From: Bacteroides timonensis
GTDB taxonomy: Bacteria; Bacteroidota; Bacteroidia; Bacteroidales; Bacteroidaceae
Assembly (NCBI RefSeq): GCF_000513195.1
Contig: NZ_CBVI010000112.1
Location: 1 to 64,000 of the forward strand
DNA: 64,000 nucleotides
Direction: 5' to 3'
The notes below the pieces were generated by a model, which did no database searches, was not told the DNA's origin, and was given only the letters and a program-made list of their open reading frames with translations. Positions within the stretch are counted from its first letter, which is position 1. The number at the start of each line of letters is the position of its first letter. Below, one piece after another: positions 63,166 to 64,000 of this stretch. Position numbers and translations under genes: made by a program.

Positions 63166-64000
63166 TTAATTTCTTTTATTAATTCATCCAGCAACTCTGT
63201 CAGCTTCACTGACACACAGGCAACATATTTATCAGCCGCCCCATAATATATATAGAGTGTGTCACCAAACAAGGCAGTGCCTGTAGGGAAACAGACTCTA
63301 TTGACTACACCGGACAGTTCATATTCTGTCATGGGGGTGAACAACGGATAAGGCAAACGGGCTATTTCAATGGCCGGATTGTCAATATCCAGCAAAGCCG
63401 CGCAAGCGGAATAAACATAACCGGAAGGAGTATCATAGACACTATGATAAATCAGCAGCCAACCGGCGCTTGTCTCTATCGGCGGACAACCGGCTCCAAT
63501 GTAGCTCGACTCATGGTCGTGATAAGGTGCCAGCAGAATACGTTTCGCAAAATTCAGGTAATATCTTTTCCAGAATTCTTTCGTCAACATATCCAGGCGT
63601 TCCACTGCCACGTACTGAATATCGGGACGGATGCGATGCATGAAATAAAACTTCCCATTGATTTTACGGGGGAAGAAAACCACATTCTTATCCATCATAT
63701 AGAGCGGATGCCCCTTCTCATTAGTCGCTTCGCGCTTATTGCCCGAACGGAAATACTTACTGATAATGGCTTGCTGTGTACGAAGTAGTTCCCGAAACTG
63801 TGGATAAGTAATTTGGGAAGTAATAATACCTTGCTTCTCAAAATGCCTCAAATCAGAAGAGAGCGCTAAAGCTCCTACAGCACTATAACCATCGTAAGCC
63901 GTATAAGTAAGGTAGTAAAGACCATCGATTTTTACGATTCGGGGATCTTCCACACCCTGACTTTCATAGCTATATTCAGGAACCAATAAAGGAACCGTAT
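63162..64000 (-). CDS. GH130 mannoside phosphorylase or mannosidase, 5' end outside
   Basis: Partial: the frame is open to the right edge of the window. GVEDPRIVKIDGLYYLTYTA holds the GH130 general-acid Asp region; further marks are DKNVVFFPRKINGKFYFMHR, IGAGCPPIETSAGWLLIYH and FPTGTALFGDTLYIYYGAAD (five-bladed beta-propeller). Family members phosphorolyse beta-mannosides to mannose-1-phosphate or hydrolyse them. No signal peptide can be judged. Coupled to the downstream glycosyltransferase by a 4-bp overlap. Confidence 0.85.
   Translation of the reverse strand, partial: TVPLLVPEYSYESQGVEDPRIVKIDGLYYLTYTAYDGYSAVGALALSSDLRHFEKQGIITSQITYPQFRELLRTQQAIISKYFRSGNKREATNEKGHPLYMMDKNVVFFPRKINGKFYFMHRIRPDIQYVAVERLDMLTKEFWKRYYLNFAKRILLAPYHDHESSYIGAGCPPIETSAGWLLIYHSVYDTPSGYVYSACAALLDIDNPAIEIARLPYPLFTPMTEYELSGVVNRVCFPTGTALFGDTLYIYYGAADKYVACVSVKLTELLDELIKEIK

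Noticed and set aside
1-64000. CRISPR arrays, tRNA or rRNA genes, intact IS elements
   Set aside because: No regular repeat-spacer pattern, no tRNA-like cloverleaf or rRNA sequence and no transposase were recognised. Iterons are too degenerate and irregularly spaced to be CRISPR.

Overview
The window looks like chromosomal DNA of a Bacteroides or close relative. The evidence is the many promoter boxes of the Bacteroidota type (TTTG or TTG, about 20 bp, TAnnTTTG), the Mfa/FimB-type fimbrial lipoproteins, CTnDOT-type tra genes (DUF4134 and DUF4133 families), a HipBST operon and a GH130 mannoside phosphorylase. I see no rRNA, tRNA, CRISPR array or intact IS element.

Layout. (1) 1-14.0 kb: a fimbrial operon with a DUF3575 protein, a DUF3868/OmpA-like protein, a major Mfa1-like fimbrillin, an Mfa2/FimB-like lipoprotein whose signal peptide is out of frame, three large surface lipoproteins and a small secreted protein. 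Four of these end in related 'RCVRD' modules. Diverged direct repeats flank the operon, and the right copy abuts a perfect Fur-box consensus. (2) 14.1-20.8 kb: a leftward cluster of unrecognised genes around a lidless DnaK/Hsp70 paralogue, with four iteron-like sites at 15.9-16.3 kb. (3) 21.5-26.8 kb: an unusual serine recombinase behind a GTAC-rich palindromic region, then a membrane protein, a RadC/JAB-domain protein and small unknowns. (4) 27.2-31.3 kb: a Crp/Fnr regulator, a HAD phosphatase, a sugar O-acetyltransferase and a umuDC locus in which umuC is cut in two by an inversion of about 943 bp. (5) 31.4-40.0 kb: a PPOX/MBL-like/cupin/HxlR set, a scar of three broken genes (Lrp, nitroreductase, EamA), metY and a HipB-HipS-HipT toxin-antitoxin operon. 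(6) 40.4-47.1 kb: a glycoside-hydrolase remnant, an orphan 1096-aa helical protein, a frameshifted DUF1593 gene and an AraC regulator. (7) 47.5-53.9 kb: a complete plasmid-type replication and partition module. It has a Rep_3 initiator carrying a DnaA domain I at its C-terminus, a 1.6-kb array of more than 20 iterons, ParA with a small partner gene, and a 1.6-kb AT-rich tract almost free of C on the + strand. (8) 54.1-60.9 kb: a decaying conjugation (tra) operon. TraG has lost its Walker A segment and is cut by a degenerate group II intron. (9) 60.9-64.0 kb: a glycosyltransferase overlapping a GH130 gene that runs off the window.

How it fits together. Regions 7 and 8 look like an integrated plasmid or ICE that keeps replication and partition genes but has lost conjugation. 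The iteron-like sites at 16 kb suggest that region 2 once belonged to, or can be bound by, the same initiator. The strongest observations are the inversion-split umuC, the Rep_3-DnaA domain I fusion with its iterons, the orphan Fur box, and the asymmetric AT-rich tract beside parA.
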